7,311 nucleotides of DNA from Alphaproteobacteria bacterium. Its GTDB lineage: Bacteria; Pseudomonadota; Alphaproteobacteria; Rhizobiales; Aestuariivirgaceae. The DNA lies in NCBI GenBank assembly GCA_020441605.1, contig JAGRLX010000362.1, positions 1-7,311 of the forward strand, given 5' to 3'. A program made the position numbers and the translations under genes. Under the pieces are notes generated by a model, which saw nothing but the letters and a program-made list of their open reading frames with translations, was not told the DNA's origin and ran no database searches. Positions 6,573-7,311 of this stretch are shown piece after piece; the stretch's first letter is position 1, and each line of letters begins with the position of its first letter.

Positions 6573-6577
6573 GGAGG
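6573..6577 (+). promoter_or_regulatory. Shine-Dalgarno sequence that decides the tctB start
   Basis: GGAGG lies four bases before the ATG at 6582. The in-frame ATG at 6519 lacks such a site and would add 21 non-hydrophobic residues before the normal TctB N-terminus. Confidence 0.65.
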
Positions 6578-6581
6578 CCGC

Positions 6582-7013
6582 ATGAGTGACAGATTGTTTG
6601 GTGCGGCATGCATCGCGCTCGCAGTTTTCTACGTCTATGCTGCGAGCCAGACGGAAGTCAGTTTCATGTCCGACCCCCTTGGGCCGAAAGTATTCCCCTA
6701 TATCATCGGTACCGTGCTCGCTGTTGCCGGGGTCTTTCCGATCATCCGCCCCGATGCCGAACCGGAGTGGCCGAGGCTGGGCCGCCTGCTGGAGATCATC
6801 TTCGCAGCCGCCGTCATGGTGGCCTATACCTATGCCCTTCCGGAATTCGGCTTCGTAGTCTCGACCGCCGTGGCAGCGGCACTGCTGAGCTGGCGCCTGG
6901 GGGCCTTGCCTCCGGCCGCCATTGCCGCAGGGATCGCCATCTCGGTGGGCATCTATGTGATCTTCCACCTGATCCTCAAGCTCTCGCTTGCCGCCGGTCC
7001 ATGGGGGTTCTGA
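6582..7013 (+). CDS. tctB: TTT transporter small membrane subunit TctB
   Basis: This 143-residue inner-membrane protein is the small subunit of the tripartite tricarboxylate transporter and partners TctA. The motif DPLGPKVFP (31-39), after a first membrane segment (about 4-21), is diagnostic of TctB. Further hydrophobic segments lie at about 38-55, 70-86, 90-106 and 111-135, so four or five spans, as expected. Length is at the short end of the usual 140-180. The frame remains open up to an ATG at 6519, but the Shine-Dalgarno sequence and family N-terminus place the start at 6582. tctA begins one base after the tctB stop codon, with a G-run near the tctB 3' end as its ribosome site, so the two membrane subunits are tightly coupled. 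Confidence 0.93.
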   Translation: MSDRLFGAACIALAVFYVYAASQTEVSFMSDPLGPKVFPYIIGTVLAVAGVFPIIRPDAEPEWPRLGRLLEIIFAAAVMVAYTYALPEFGFVVSTAVAAALLSWRLGALPPAAIAAGIAISVGIYVIFHLILKLSLAAGPWGF

Positions 7014-7014
7014 C

Positions 7015-7311
7015 ATGGATGCTCTCAGTCATCTCTATGACGGATTTGCCATCGCCCTGACCTGGCAGAACCTGGGCCTGGCCCTGATCGGCTGCCTGCT
7101 GGGCACCATGATCGGCGCTCTGCCGGGGCTGGGGCCCGCCAATGGCGTGGCCATCCTCATTCCCCTGGCATTCTCGCTCGGGTTGCCGGCGACGCCAGCC
7201 CTCATTCTGCTGACCTCCGTCTACTACGGCGCCATGTATGGCGGGCGCATATCATCGATCCTCCTGAACATTCCCGGCGACGAGCCCGCGCTGATGACGA
7301 CGCTCGACGGC
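7015..7311 (+). CDS. tctA: TTT transporter large membrane subunit TctA, partial at the right edge
   Basis: The first 99 codons of the large channel subunit are present; full TctA proteins have about 500 residues and roughly a dozen membrane segments, so about four fifths lie outside the window. The start MDALSHLYDGFAIAL is followed by the family motif GALPGLGPANGVAILIPL (about 34-51), thought to line the substrate path. Then come a hydrophobic segment and YYGAMYGGRISSILLNIPGD (70-89), another strongly conserved block, and PALMTTLDG at the edge. The ATG at 7015 follows the tctB stop codon by a single base, and GGGGG (7003-7007) lies seven bases upstream inside tctB, implying translational coupling. 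No frameshift is seen in the visible part. Confidence 0.93.
   Translation, partial: MDALSHLYDGFAIALTWQNLGLALIGCLLGTMIGALPGLGPANGVAILIPLAFSLGLPATPALILLTSVYYGAMYGGRISSILLNIPGDEPALMTTLDG

Noticed and set aside
6519..6581. N-terminal extension of TctB to the ATG at 6519
   Set aside because: It adds 21 polar residues not seen in the family and lacks a ribosome site. GGAGG sits just before the ATG at 6582.
5990..6613. A 207-codon open frame on the minus strand, antisense to tctC and the tctC-tctB gap
   Set aside because: tctC is complete and well conserved on the plus strand. The antisense product has no recognisable motif and runs into the neighbouring gap only because stop codons are scarce at this GC content.

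Overview
The window looks like chromosomal DNA from a GC-rich (estimated low-60s % GC) alphaproteobacterium. This is inferred from codon use, from a family 1 solute-binding protein with CUT1 permeases next to a short-chain dehydrogenase and a DeoR regulator, and from a tripartite tricarboxylate transporter (TTT) cluster. All three are common in rhizobial and related carbon-scavenging lineages. No RNA gene, insertion sequence, CRISPR array or phage gene is visible. It reads as a nutrient-uptake locus cut at both ends.

Left part (1 to about 4322, minus strand, transcribed right to left). This is one tight operon in the order SDR dehydrogenase, MalG-type permease, periplasmic sugar-binding protein, MalF-type permease, MalK/UgpC-type ATPase. 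The ATPase is truncated by the left edge. Gaps are 7, 37, 20 and 8 bp. Together the products form a CUT1 ABC importer for a sugar or polyol, plus an NAD(P)-dependent oxidoreductase that probably performs the first oxidation after uptake. Placing the G-type permease before the binding protein is not the usual order.

Middle (4323-4447 and 4448-5245). A 125-bp divergent intergenic region separates the operon from a plus-strand DeoR-family repressor gene. It holds a good promoter candidate for the operon (TTGCTT, 17 bp, AATAAT on the minus strand). A perfect 18-bp palindrome overlaps the -10 box and the predicted transcription start. This is the most interesting non-coding signal in the window and the best candidate operator for the DeoR protein.

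Right part (5246-7311, plus strand). After a 261-bp non-coding gap comes tctC (periplasmic binding protein), then tctB (small membrane subunit), then tctA (large membrane subunit, cut by the right edge). The substrate is presumably a carboxylate; the sequence does not identify it.

Four start codons are moved inward from the longest open frame (SDR, binding protein, DeoR, TctB), each because of a well-placed Shine-Dalgarno sequence. Every gene belongs to a known family. I see no clear sign of an undescribed system. The points worth following are the operator, the pairing of two unrelated importers around one dehydrogenase and regulator, the permuted ABC gene order, and two hairpins beside binding-protein genes.
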